Source: RGIG8775 sp045128735 (lineage in GTDB: Bacteria; Bacillota; Clostridia; Oscillospirales; CAG-272). From it: DNA of 64,000 bases. The stretch's first letter is position 1; each line of letters starts with the position of its first letter. The notes under the pieces were generated by a model. It ran no database searches and was not told where the DNA came from. It saw nothing but the letters and a program-made list of their open reading frames with translations. This document shows, piece after piece, positions 16,150 through 24,859 of this stretch. The translations under genes were made by a program, and so were the position numbers. The DNA lies in assembly GCA_045128735.1 (NCBI GenBank), contig JBGVRT010000133.1:28929-92928 (forward strand), given 5' to 3'.

Positions 16150-17121
16150 TTAAACCGCGAACCAAGCAACCGCGCAACAAACCGCGGTTATTGCCGAGAA
16201 AACCACAACTATTTTATTTTCGCTCCAACCGCATTGCTCAAGGTGATGGTGGAAGGGCGCCATTTTGAAAACGCGCACCTTTCTGCCCGACAGCTTGAAA
16301 ACGTAACGCTGAAGCGCGGAAGTGAAAAATTCAAATATATAGATGATTCCGCAGATTACAACCACCAACGGTTCGTTTATTTCGAATGCCATAGCGGTTA
16401 TAATTCCACCGATAAACAGCGAGCCCGTGTCGCCCATAAAGACTCTTGCGGGGTTAAGATTGTAGACAAGGAAGCCCACCATTCCGCCGATAAGGGCGGC
16501 ACTTACAAGTGTTGTCGCACGGCTTGCAAAATGAAAACCGCAAACGGCAAAGAAGCACCCCACAAAGAATGTCATTGTGCTTGCAAGTCCGTCTATTCCG
16601 TCGGTGATGTTTGTGCTGTTGGTTATGCCCCAGATAAGAGCAAGCGCTATCACGTAGTAGAATATTCCAAGTTCGATTTCGATATTGCTGAACGGAATTT
16701 CAAGAGCGGTATCTACAAAGCCCGATATACCCATTACGAAAAGGTATATTGCGCCCGCGACAAGCTGAAGTATGCTTTTGGGAAGCTCGTCAAGTCCGTC
16801 GTTGTTCTTCTTTATCAGCTTAAGGTAATCGTCAATGTAGCCAACAGCCGCGCTGAGAAGTCCGAGGAGCAGAATGGCAAGAACGCGCAGGGCGTCGCTC
16901 CGGTTTATTATCAGCGCAACGGCTATTACCGCCGTCATTGCCGCGATAAAGATTATTCCGCCCATTGTGGGAGTTCCCTGCTTCGACTTATGCCATCTCG
17001 GCCCTATATCCTTTATATACTGCCCCATTTTCTTGCTTTTAAGAATGGGGATTATTATTCTCGCTAAAATTACCGTCAGTACGAATACCGCCACCATAGC
17101 GGCAACAAATTCGATCATCAT
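16150..17121 (-). CDS. mraY: Phospho-MurNAc-pentapeptide translocase MraY
   Basis: A 323-residue polytopic membrane enzyme that transfers phospho-MurNAc-pentapeptide to undecaprenyl phosphate (lipid I). KSKQGTPTMGGIIF near residue 45, the Asp-rich loop GYIDDYLKL near 112 and NITDGIDGLAST near 190 are the conserved catalytic loops, and PFHHHLEQCGWSE lies near the C-terminus. It lies between murF (26-base gap) and ftsW. Confidence 0.97.
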   Translation of the reverse strand: MMIEFVAAMVAVFVLTVILARIIIPILKSKKMGQYIKDIGPRWHKSKQGTPTMGGIIFIAAMTAVIAVALIINRSDALRVLAILLLGLLSAAVGYIDDYLKLIKKNNDGLDELPKSILQLVAGAIYLFVMGISGFVDTALEIPFSNIEIELGIFYYVIALALIWGITNSTNITDGIDGLASTMTFFVGCFFAVCGFHFASRATTLVSAALIGGMVGFLVYNLNPARVFMGDTGSLFIGGIITAMAFEINEPLVVVICGIIYIFEFFTSALQRYVFKLSGRKVRVFKMAPFHHHLEQCGWSENKIVVVFSAITAVCCAVAWFAV

Positions 17122-17147
17122 TTACTTTCACCACAGGCCTTTCTATG

Positions 17148-18584
17148 TCAATTTTCTTTAGTGAGATTTTCTTTAAGATACGCCACCACACGCTCTGCGC
17201 CGATCGCTCTGCTTGCCTTTACAAGCAATACGTCGCCATCCTTAAGGATATCCTTAAGTGTTGCGCCGATAAGCTCGTAATTATTATAATCAGAGGTAAC
17301 GTACACGTTTTTCTCCGCAAGTCCGCCCTCAAGCGCACCTACGGCGATATCGCGGGCGAGAGTTCCCATAGTCATGAGAAGCTTTCCTCCCACGACTCCG
17401 AAGTATTTTCCAACCTCTCTGTGGTATTCCTTGCTGTTTTCGCCAAGCTCTCTCATGTCTCCGAGAAGCGCAGTCATACGCGAGCCCTTTTTGCTCTTTG
17501 ATATCGTTTTGAGCACGTCCATTGCGGCGCGCATAGACTCGGGGCTTGCGTTATAACAGTCCTCAATTATTGTTATTCCGCCAAGCTCGTATATATTCTG
17601 CCTCATATCGGCATTTTCAAACTTTTTGAGTCCCGAAATGATTTTTTCGGGCATTATACCAAGCTCAAGACCCACCGCAAAGGCAAAGAGCGAGGCATAG
17701 ACGAACTGCTTTCCTATGACGTTTATCTCGATTCCGCGATAGGTGTTTTCGCCCACCACAATATCAAATGTGCTCCCCTCGTCGCAATAGCGGAGATTCT
17801 CAGCTCTCACGTCGCACGCCTTGTTTTCAACGCCAACAAGAATTTTTTTGATATCCTTTACGTCGGCTTCCACAAGCAACGGCTCGTCGCCGTTGACTAT
17901 AAGCGTTCCACTGCCCATCATACCGTTTATTATCTCAAGCTTCGCTTTGCAGATGTTTTCGCGTGTGCCGAGCAGTTCAAGGTGAGACGAACCGATGTTG
18001 GTTATACAGGAAATATTCGGTCTTGCCACGTTTGACATAAGCTCGATTTCGCCAAATCCGCTCATTCCCATTTCGATAACCGCCGCCTCAAAGCTTTCGT
18101 CGGCTTCAAGCATACTCATAGGCATTCCTATAATGCTGTTATGGTTTGCTTTGGTTTTATGTGTTTTGTAAGACTCGGAAAGAACCGCGTATATAAATTC
18201 CTTGGTGGTTGTCTTGCCAACACTACCCGTAACAGCAACATTTTGCATATTAAGTCTTGACAAATACGTCATTGATATCTGCGCAAGAGCATTTATTGAA
18301 TCAGATGCTACTATTGCCGAGAACTCGTATCCGCTCTCCTCGAGCTCCTCGGGAATATATTGGCACAGAAAGGCTTTACATCCGTTTTGAGCGGCAGAGA
18401 GCATATAATTATGGCCGTCTACGTGCTCTCCCACGCTTACGACGAAAAGAGTGTTTTCGTCAGCTTCACGCGAGTCGGTACATAAATATTCTACGGTCAC
18501 ACCCGCTTTGCCTACCTGCTTGCCTCTGCACATTGAGCAAAGGTATTCGACAGTTGCATTTTTAACACCAAGCTTGATTTTCAT
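17148..18584 (-). CDS. murF: UDP-MurNAc-tripeptide:D-Ala-D-Ala ligase MurF
   Basis: 478 residues. A cytoplasmic Mur ligase that adds D-Ala-D-Ala to the peptidoglycan precursor. The ATP loop VTGSVGKTTTKEF is near residue 112, EMGMSGFGEIE near 170, and TIIEDCYNASPESMRAA near 330 is typical of MurF. It is 19 bases behind murE and 26 bases before mraY. Confidence 0.95.
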   Translation of the reverse strand: MKIKLGVKNATVEYLCSMCRGKQVGKAGVTVEYLCTDSREADENTLFVVSVGEHVDGHNYMLSAAQNGCKAFLCQYIPEELEESGYEFSAIVASDSINALAQISMTYLSRLNMQNVAVTGSVGKTTTKEFIYAVLSESYKTHKTKANHNSIIGMPMSMLEADESFEAAVIEMGMSGFGEIELMSNVARPNISCITNIGSSHLELLGTRENICKAKLEIINGMMGSGTLIVNGDEPLLVEADVKDIKKILVGVENKACDVRAENLRYCDEGSTFDIVVGENTYRGIEINVIGKQFVYASLFAFAVGLELGIMPEKIISGLKKFENADMRQNIYELGGITIIEDCYNASPESMRAAMDVLKTISKSKKGSRMTALLGDMRELGENSKEYHREVGKYFGVVGGKLLMTMGTLARDIAVGALEGGLAEKNVYVTSDYNNYELIGATLKDILKDGDVLLVKASRAIGAERVVAYLKENLTKEN

Positions 18585-18603
18585 ATTTGCATTCCTTCCT
18601 GAT

Positions 18604-20085
18604 TTATTTTTCTATGCTGTATTTACGAGCCGCCGCCGCGGCTATATTTTTCTCGCTGAATGAGTGCTTTCCTCTGAAGTCGATTTCATACTCCTCGTGA
18701 CCCTTGCCCGCAAGGACTATTATATCTCCGCTTTTCGCGGTCTTTACGGCGTATTCTATCGCCTCTGCGCGGTCCTCGATAACGGTATGCTCCGCGCCTC
18801 CGATTCCTCTCACTATTTCGGATATAATATCCGATGTTTTTTCGCTTCTGCTATTATCCGCGGTAACAATAATCTTATCGGCATAACGGGTGGCTATCTC
18901 GCCCATTTTAGCGCGTTTGCTTTTATCTCTGTCACCTCCGCAGCCAAACACGAGAACTATACGTTCGTTGCATTTTCTTATCTTGCAAAGGGTATCAAGC
19001 AAATTATAAAGCGCGTCGGGAGTGTGAGCGTAGTCGATTATCACCGAATAATCGCATATTGCGCCAAGCTTAACCCGCTGAAGTCTGCCTTCAACGCCGT
19101 TCATAGCCGCAAGCGCGCTCATAATATTTTGCGATGAAACGCCAAGCTCTGCGGCACACGCCGACGCCTCAAGCGTATTCATAACGTTAAAACCGCCCAT
19201 AAGCGGTGTTCTGACCACGAATTGCTTAGTAGGTGCTACAAGGCGGTATCTGTTTCCCTCTACGCTCGGTTCTTTGATATCGCAGGCAAAATAATCACAG
19301 CATTTTCGCGTTGCGCTACATCCGACAGCATTTTTTCCGAGGCTGTCAAAAAGCCTTTTTCCGTATTTATCGTCTGTGTTTATTATGCACTTTTTGGCGT
19401 GTGCGAACAGCTTGGCTTTGGAAGAAAAATATTCTTCCATATCTTTATGAAAGTCAAGATGCTCGGGAGTCAGGTTGGTAAAGACTGCCGCTTCAAATTC
19501 AAGCCCCTCAAGCTTATCAAGCGCAAGGGCATGGGAGCTTGCCTCCATAAAGACATACTGAACTCCATCGTCCGCCATAATTGACAAGAGTCTGAAAAGC
19601 TCCTCGGGGTCGGGAGTGGTCATATTGGCAAGCGGATTGCCGTTAGTGCTTTCAACAACCCTGTCACCCGAATAGCATTTAACCGTACCGATAAGCCCCG
19701 TTTTATACATCGCGGCATCGAATATGGCTTTTAGCATATACGTGATCGAGGTTTTTCCGTTAGTTCCCGTTACAGCCACAAGCTTAAGCTTTTTTGTAGG
19801 GTAGCCGTAATAGGCGTTATACAAAAGCGGTAGAATTTTCCTTGTGTTTTCGATGGCAAGTGTGGGCACGCCACACTTTATCTGCCGTTCGGCGATAACC
19901 GCCGCCGCACCGCGCTCTACAGCTTTATCCACGTAGTCGTGACCGTCGTTGTGAATTCCTTTTATACAAACGAAGAGGTCACCCTCCTCAACTTTATCGG
20001 AATTGCTTTTTACAGCATTTATTTCCACGTCCTCCACTCCGCCGCAGTCAATTCCCACGGCGTTGCAAAGGTAATGTAATCTCAT
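18604..20085 (-). CDS. murE: UDP-MurNAc-tripeptide synthetase MurE
   Basis: A Mur ligase of about 493 residues that adds the third stem residue. VAVTGTNGKTSITYML near residue 105 is the ATP loop. The residue-3 specificity motif reads ADNSRSEKT, a variant of the DNPR motif; the retained Arg points to meso-diaminopimelate rather than lysine. I start at the ATG at 20085 (GAGG 8 bases upstream) instead of the GTG at 20094. The gap to the PBP gene is 36 bases. Confidence 0.94.
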   Translation of the reverse strand: MRLHYLCNAVGIDCGGVEDVEINAVKSNSDKVEEGDLFVCIKGIHNDGHDYVDKAVERGAAAVIAERQIKCGVPTLAIENTRKILPLLYNAYYGYPTKKLKLVAVTGTNGKTSITYMLKAIFDAAMYKTGLIGTVKCYSGDRVVESTNGNPLANMTTPDPEELFRLLSIMADDGVQYVFMEASSHALALDKLEGLEFEAAVFTNLTPEHLDFHKDMEEYFSSKAKLFAHAKKCIINTDDKYGKRLFDSLGKNAVGCSATRKCCDYFACDIKEPSVEGNRYRLVAPTKQFVVRTPLMGGFNVMNTLEASACAAELGVSSQNIMSALAAMNGVEGRLQRVKLGAICDYSVIIDYAHTPDALYNLLDTLCKIRKCNERIVLVFGCGGDRDKSKRAKMGEIATRYADKIIVTADNSRSEKTSDIISEIVRGIGGAEHTVIEDRAEAIEYAVKTAKSGDIIVLAGKGHEEYEIDFRGKHSFSEKNIAAAAARKYSIEK

Positions 20086-20121
20086 ATCAAGCACCTCAAT
20101 TTATTGAGGGCTGTTAATAGG

Positions 20122-22149
20122 TCATTCGGTATAAAATGTAATTTTGCCGTTAAATGACGGAAAGTATCCGCTTTTTGGTTTTTGAGCGGTAACGTATTCA
20201 CCGCCACCGATCACCTCCACCGTCAGCCCTCTGCTTTCAGCATATGCAAGGGCGTTGGCAACAGGAAGTCCGACGTAGTCGGTAATTTGCCCGTTAAGAA
20301 GATTTTTTTCCGTTTCGGTATATTTCGGCTCCACCCCAAGGTATGGGAGCACGGTCTCGAGGGTTCTTGCTATGTAAGGCGCCGCCACGGTGCTTCCGTA
20401 AAGAATACCCTTTGTAGGCTCGTCAACCATTATTACCATAGCGATTTTAGGGTCGTCGGCAGGTGCAAATGCCACGCAGGAACATATATACATCTCCTCG
20501 CCCGTGGTCGTCGCACCCTTCTTCTCCGAGGTGCCCGTTTTAGCCGCCACTCTGTAGCCTGCTACGTATGCGTTTTTCGCCCCTCCGACACCCGCAACGC
20601 CTTCCGCCAATATATCGGCTATACGCTTTGCGCTTGCCTCTGACATAACGCGCCGTTTTATTTCGGTTTTATGTTCAAAAAGTGTATTTCCGTCTGAGTC
20701 CTCAATGCTTTTCACAAGATGTGGGGTAACAAGCTCGCCTCCGTTTGCCACCGCGGCAATTGCCGATATGTGTTGGATTGCCGTAACCGTAAAATTCTGT
20801 CCGAATGCGTAAATAGCAAGGTCAAGCTCGGACATTCGAGAGCTTATTACGCCCATTCCCTCGCCCGGAAGATCTATTCCTGTTTTCTCTCTGTAGCCAA
20901 AGGTTTTGAAATACTCCATAAAGCGCTCACATCCAAGCTGTGCGCCTATAGACATAAACCACACGTTACAAGAGTGCTGAACGCCCTCGGCAAAAGTAAG
21001 ACTTCCGTGTCCGCGACGTTGATGGCAATGTATGCCTTTTCCGAGGACGGTTTTGACACCGCCGCAAAAAACGTTGCCGTTAAGTATGGGAAGCGACTCC
21101 TCAAGTGCCATTGACGAGGTTATTATCTTAAAGGTTGAGCCGGGAATATAGCTTTCTGTAAGCGCTTTATTCGACCAGCTTTCAAGCAAATACTGCCGTG
21201 AAAGCGCAGAATACTCCTCGCTTTCCTTTGACAGACCGCTTGACAGCAGTTTACCATCGTAGTAATCAACAAGCTCATATGGTGAATTCAAGTCAAACTC
21301 GGGATATACCGCAAGCGCGAGAATCGCTCCGCTTTCGACGTCCATAACTATTCCGCAGGCGCGGTTAAGAGCTCCGGAATCCATAACGGCACATTCAAGC
21401 TGTTCTGCAAGCGCCGCCTGAACGTAAGCGTCAAGCGTTGTGGTCAGCGAGCAGCCGTCCTCGGATCTCACGTAGGTATTATATTGGTCGGGAAGCTCGT
21501 TTCCGCGAGAGTCTCTGGCGGTCAGATAGTAGCCGTCACTTCCGCTGATTTCTTTATTGTACTGATATTCAAGCCCGTACAGTCCGTCACCGTCCGCCCC
21601 CGTAAAGCCGAGGACGTGAGATGCAAGACTGCCGTAGGGATAGTATCTCTTACTTGACGCCTCGAGAAAAACAAGATGCTCAAGTCTTTCTTCAATTATT
21701 AGTTTTCTTATCTGATTTGCGGTTTCCTCATCGGCGTTTCTCACCACAGTTTCGTCAAGCCTTCTTGTTTTCTCGGTCTTTTTGAGAATAGTCTCGCTAC
21801 TCACACCGAGAATTTCCGAAAGTCTCTCGGCGATAAGGCGTGATATGGAATTAGTCTGCTTTTTATCAAGCGCCTTTTGCGCTGACGATATTGCAGAAGG
21901 AGAAATAAAAACTCTGTATGTGGTTTTATTTGATGCAAGCAGTCTGCCGCTTGCATCGTATATTTCGCCGCGTTCAGCCACAGATGGAGAGGTAGTGGTA
22001 AGCTGTTCGATAACCTTTTCTCTGTATTTTTCATAACCGTAGGTCTGATATGCAAATATCCTCCCCACAAGCACAGCAAAAACCAAGGTTATTCCAACAA
22101 CCGCGGCGAGCGCGCGCCGCACAAATCCCGTATCGACGTTTCCTATCAT
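20122..22149 (-). CDS. Class B penicillin-binding protein, FtsI/SpoVD type, with PASTA domain
   Basis: A 675-residue transpeptidase anchored by an N-terminal helix (RRALAAVVGITLVFAVLVGRI), followed by the dimerisation domain (AERGEIYDASGRLLASN). The active-site motifs are PGSTFKIITS (SxxK), HSCNVW (SxN) and KTGTSEKKG. One PASTA domain occupies about residues 615-675 (VGLPVANALAYAESRGLTVE). In Clostridia such proteins serve in division and/or spore cortex synthesis; position in the dcw operon favours septal peptidoglycan synthesis with FtsW. Confidence 0.92.
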   Translation of the reverse strand: MIGNVDTGFVRRALAAVVGITLVFAVLVGRIFAYQTYGYEKYREKVIEQLTTTSPSVAERGEIYDASGRLLASNKTTYRVFISPSAISSAQKALDKKQTNSISRLIAERLSEILGVSSETILKKTEKTRRLDETVVRNADEETANQIRKLIIEERLEHLVFLEASSKRYYPYGSLASHVLGFTGADGDGLYGLEYQYNKEISGSDGYYLTARDSRGNELPDQYNTYVRSEDGCSLTTTLDAYVQAALAEQLECAVMDSGALNRACGIVMDVESGAILALAVYPEFDLNSPYELVDYYDGKLLSSGLSKESEEYSALSRQYLLESWSNKALTESYIPGSTFKIITSSMALEESLPILNGNVFCGGVKTVLGKGIHCHQRRGHGSLTFAEGVQHSCNVWFMSIGAQLGCERFMEYFKTFGYREKTGIDLPGEGMGVISSRMSELDLAIYAFGQNFTVTAIQHISAIAAVANGGELVTPHLVKSIEDSDGNTLFEHKTEIKRRVMSEASAKRIADILAEGVAGVGGAKNAYVAGYRVAAKTGTSEKKGATTTGEEMYICSCVAFAPADDPKIAMVIMVDEPTKGILYGSTVAAPYIARTLETVLPYLGVEPKYTETEKNLLNGQITDYVGLPVANALAYAESRGLTVEVIGGGEYVTAQKPKSGYFPSFNGKITFYTE

Positions 22150-22358
22150 TACAAGTCCCCCTTTTTATATTGGGACAAACAAATGAGATAAAAAATGAAC
22201 GGCAAGCGAACGGACTTATGAGCATATGGGCCGCTGCTCAAAAATCCGCTGCCCTCGCTACCGTCGGGGTAACTCACGGGCTTCGCTTCATTGCCGTTCT
22301 TAATGTTTAATTATCAAATTTGGCTTTGTCGATACTATTCTATTCTGTTTTTGGTTTT
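22150..22358. other. 209-base gap inside the dcw operon containing a palindromic element
   Basis: No gene is visible. Bases 22197-22299 are bounded by inverted arms GAACGGCAA (22197-22205) and TTGCCGTTC (22291-22299), with the adjoining GCGAA/TTCGC also paired. The interior contains more dyads (GAGCAGCGG, TACCCCGACGGTAGCG read on the minus strand). It looks like a small repeat insertion between the ftsL-position gene and the PBP gene. No promoter is obvious. Confidence 0.55.
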
Positions 22359-23084
22359 TTATTCCAACGTGCTCAACAAATTTGCATGTGCCTCTTCATC
22401 CACCTGCTCAACAGGCTGAGACGAGCGCATATTCGTCATATGCGCGCCTTCGGCTGTTCCCTCTTCGGGTCCGAACGCCATTACACCGCCAAGAGCTACG
22501 GTACAGCAAAGTGCTACCGCCGCAACGCTTGCCAGGGCACGTCCTTTTACGTTAGCCAATTTTTCAAAGAAAGAATCAAGCTTTCCGCTTTCTATCCTTG
22601 CCTGCTGAACGGGGCTCTTCACAAGAGTCTCTGCACCTGCCGCCTTCTGAGGTGCGGTGCGGTTAGGACGGTTCTTCTTCGCCGCCTTTGCGTTAAGCTT
22701 TGCAATCTGCTCTATCTTCTTGCGGTTAACTGCAATGCGAGGAGTGTCCTCACTCTTCTTTTCCGCGGGAGCTACAGTTTCAACGCTCATTGCACCAAAG
22801 GTATCGTGGCATCTTTCAAAATAAGAAATATAGTCCTCGGTGGTCATATAGCTGACTCCGCCCGACTTTCCGCTCTTGTACATCGAAATGCCGCCAAAGG
22901 TCTTGCTTTCGCCGTAAGCCTCAAGAGCCACCTCGTAAGCCTTTGCGCCGTTGCGCTCCTGTTCTATTGCCTCGGCATTCGAATACGCGGTTGCTTTTTC
23001 GGCATATCTGCGTCTGAGCTTCTTTTCAAGCATCAAAAAATTTTCATCAACAACTATATTCGGTCTGTTTTCTTGCATAGTCAT
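22359..23084 (-). CDS. Unknown protein in the ftsL position, one membrane segment
   Basis: About 241 residues. Residues 1-150 are charged and soluble, residues about 130-150 are rich in Lys/Arg/Ala, and a single hydrophobic segment (ALASVAAVALCCTVALGGVMAF) lies near residue 195-216, followed by a short acidic outside tail. FtsL normally has a short cytoplasmic start, one helix and an extracellular coiled coil; this protein has the reverse proportions and no visible leucine zipper. It sits exactly between rsmH and the PBP gene, where ftsL is expected. The ATG at 23084 has AGGAGG 10 bases upstream. I do not recognise the family. Confidence 0.65.
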   Translation of the reverse strand: MTMQENRPNIVVDENFLMLEKKLRRRYAEKATAYSNAEAIEQERNGAKAYEVALEAYGESKTFGGISMYKSGKSGGVSYMTTEDYISYFERCHDTFGAMSVETVAPAEKKSEDTPRIAVNRKKIEQIAKLNAKAAKKNRPNRTAPQKAAGAETLVKSPVQQARIESGKLDSFFEKLANVKGRALASVAAVALCCTVALGGVMAFGPEEGTAEGAHMTNMRSSQPVEQVDEEAHANLLSTLE

Positions 23085-23112
23085 TATCCGAACGCCTCCT
23101 TTTTTCTTACTT

Positions 23113-24063
23113 TCAGTTGATTTTTTCTGCCACTCTGAGCTTTGCGCTATGGGAACGTGAATTTTCTTCAAGCTCCTCTGCGCTCGGCAGAATGGGTTTG
23201 CTGTTCACAAGCCTTAATCGGGGCTTGTTGCCGCACACGCATATAGGGAAATCCTTTGGGCACGTGCACCCCTTGGTGTATTTTACAAACTCTTGTTTAA
23301 CTATTCTGTCCTCAAGAGAGTGGAATGTGATTATGGCGATCCTCCCGCCTTCGCCCAGCAGATCAACTGCGGAACGAATGGCGGGAGCTATAACAGAAAG
23401 CTCCTTGTTCACTTCAATGCGGATTGCCTGGAATGTACGCTTCGCAGGGTGCGACCCACCTTCTCGCATCGCTGCGGGCATCGCATTTTTAACGACGTGA
23501 ACAAGTTCGCCCGTCGTATTTATGGGTTTCTGTGTCCTGGCAAATACTATTTTAGAGGCGATCTTGCCGGCAAATCTGTCCTCTCCGTACTCATATATGA
23601 TTCTTTTTAATTCGGACTCGGAATACTCGTTCACCACGTTCCACGCGCTGACAGCGAGACGCTTGTCCATTCTCATATCAAGCGGTGCGTCCGCCATATA
23701 TGAGAACCCACGGCTTGCCTCATCAAGCTGAAACGAGCTGACACCGAGGTCAAGAAGAAGTCCGTCTATTTTTTCTATACCAAGCTCACGGCAAACGTCC
23801 GCGAGGTTCGAGAAATTGTTTCTTACTACCGTTACCTTATCTCCGAACACCGAAAGTCTTTCGGTGGCGGTCTTTATAGCGTCCTCGTCCTGGTCAATGG
23901 AAATAAGCCTTCCTTTTTCTCCAAGCCGCTTCGCTATCTCCGACGAATGACCCGCACCTCCGCAGGTGCCGTCTACGTAAACGCCGTCGGGCTTTATATC
24001 AAGTGCATCTATGCACTCCCAAAGGAGCACCGATTTATGTTGGAAATTTATCTGCTCGCTCAT
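23113..24063 (-). CDS. rsmH: 16S rRNA (cytosine1402-N4)-methyltransferase RsmH
   Basis: About 316 residues. It methylates C1402 of 16S rRNA at the P site. The SAM motif VDGTCGGAGHSSEIAKRLG is near residue 29, DGLLLDLGVSSFQLDEASRGFSY region near 100, and FHSLEDRIVK near 245. The start is the ATG at 24063, one base after the mraZ stop codon (TGATATG), so it is translationally coupled. It heads the dcw operon with mraZ, the common arrangement. Confidence 0.95.
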   Translation of the reverse strand: MSEQINFQHKSVLLWECIDALDIKPDGVYVDGTCGGAGHSSEIAKRLGEKGRLISIDQDEDAIKTATERLSVFGDKVTVVRNNFSNLADVCRELGIEKIDGLLLDLGVSSFQLDEASRGFSYMADAPLDMRMDKRLAVSAWNVVNEYSESELKRIIYEYGEDRFAGKIASKIVFARTQKPINTTGELVHVVKNAMPAAMREGGSHPAKRTFQAIRIEVNKELSVIAPAIRSAVDLLGEGGRIAIITFHSLEDRIVKQEFVKYTKGCTCPKDFPICVCGNKPRLRLVNSKPILPSAEELEENSRSHSAKLRVAEKIN

Positions 24064-24064
24064 A

Positions 24065-24487
24065 TCAGTTATCGCTTGCGGCAAGAATTGCACGCCAATC
24101 GAGCGCCTTTTCTTCTTCAATAGCCGCTTGATCGTTTTCGTCAGCCCAAACCTCGGCTGTGTTTACGCAACCTACGATAACCGCGTTCTTTGTAATTCCC
24201 GCATACTCCATAAGATTTGCGGAGAGAACTATTCTTCCCTGAGAGTCGGGAGTTACCTGTATTGCCGTACGGCTCATAGCACGCATTGCAACCTCGCGCT
24301 GAAGCGCGGGAAGCTTTTTGATGGGTTCAATGTAATTATCCCATTCGCTCATTGCTATAAGTTTAAGTGCCGCACCGCTCATACTCTGTGCTACTACGAA
24401 AGTTTCGCCAAGCTCTTCGCGGAATTTGGCGGGCACGAACATTCTGTTTTTACTGTCAACTGTATGCTTAAACTCGCCTAAAAGCAT
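24065..24487 (-). CDS. mraZ: Transcriptional regulator MraZ
   Basis: 140 residues with two MraZ/SpoVT-AbrB-like repeats: LLGEFKHTVDSKNRMFVPAKFRE at the N-terminus and QVTPDSQGRIVLSANLMEYAG in the second half. MraZ binds tandem short repeats in front of its own operon. AAAGGAG precedes the ATG at 24487. First gene of the dcw operon; the leader is about 160 bases. Confidence 0.95.
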   Translation of the reverse strand: MLLGEFKHTVDSKNRMFVPAKFREELGETFVVAQSMSGAALKLIAMSEWDNYIEPIKKLPALQREVAMRAMSRTAIQVTPDSQGRIVLSANLMEYAGITKNAVIVGCVNTAEVWADENDQAAIEEEKALDWRAILAASDN

Positions 24488-24593
24488 GAAGCCTGACTCC
24501 TTTCGTAAAATTCCTCCACGGCGGTGACACACAAGCTCAAATCAAGCTTTTTTACCGTCTCAAATGGAGCTTTTTCGTGATTTGGCACTTGGT

Positions 24594-24650
24594 TTTGCAC
24601 CACATCACACCACTTTGATTGTTTTTTGCTCCATTTTCCCCCGCTTTGGT
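24594..24650 (-). promoter_or_regulatory. Candidate MraZ-box repeats in the dcw leader
   Basis: On the minus strand, downstream of the -10, GTGGTGTGATGTGGTG contains two GTGGTG copies 10 bases apart, and a little earlier GGGGGAAAATGGAG has a similar spacing. MraZ is known to bind G-rich direct repeats with a 10-base period. The match is approximate. Confidence 0.3.
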
Positions 24651-24656
24651 GTTCTT

Positions 24657-24685
24657 ATTATACACCATATTTCAGATTTTGTAAA
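24657..24685 (-). promoter_or_regulatory. Promoter of the dcw operon (mraZ promoter)
   Basis: On the minus strand TTTACA (24680-24685), 17 bases, TATAAT (24657-24662). Confidence 0.85.
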
Positions 24686-24800
24686 TACCCCCGAGAAAAT
24701 TTTTTTAGATTTTTTCAAGTTTTTTTCGGATTTTTCGTATACTTCGGCGATGTATTTACATATATTTCTTTTATATCCTTTTTTTTACATTTCTACAATC

Positions 24801-24839
24801 AAAAGGAAAAGGCTATCTTCTTTTACGACAGCCTTTTCC
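24801..24839 (-). terminator. Terminator after the radical SAM gene
   Basis: GGAAAAGGCTATC (24805-24817) pairs with GACAGCCTTTTCC (24827-24839) with one mismatch. On the minus strand it is followed by TTTT. It uses the same GGCTGTC core as several other terminators in the window. Confidence 0.75.
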
Positions 24840-24859
24840 GTATAATTTTGTTTTTTTAA

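Noticed and set aside
20122..22149. Naming the PBP gene spoVD or ftsI.
   Set aside because: A single PASTA domain and dcw position fit either; the sequence alone does not separate division from spore cortex roles.
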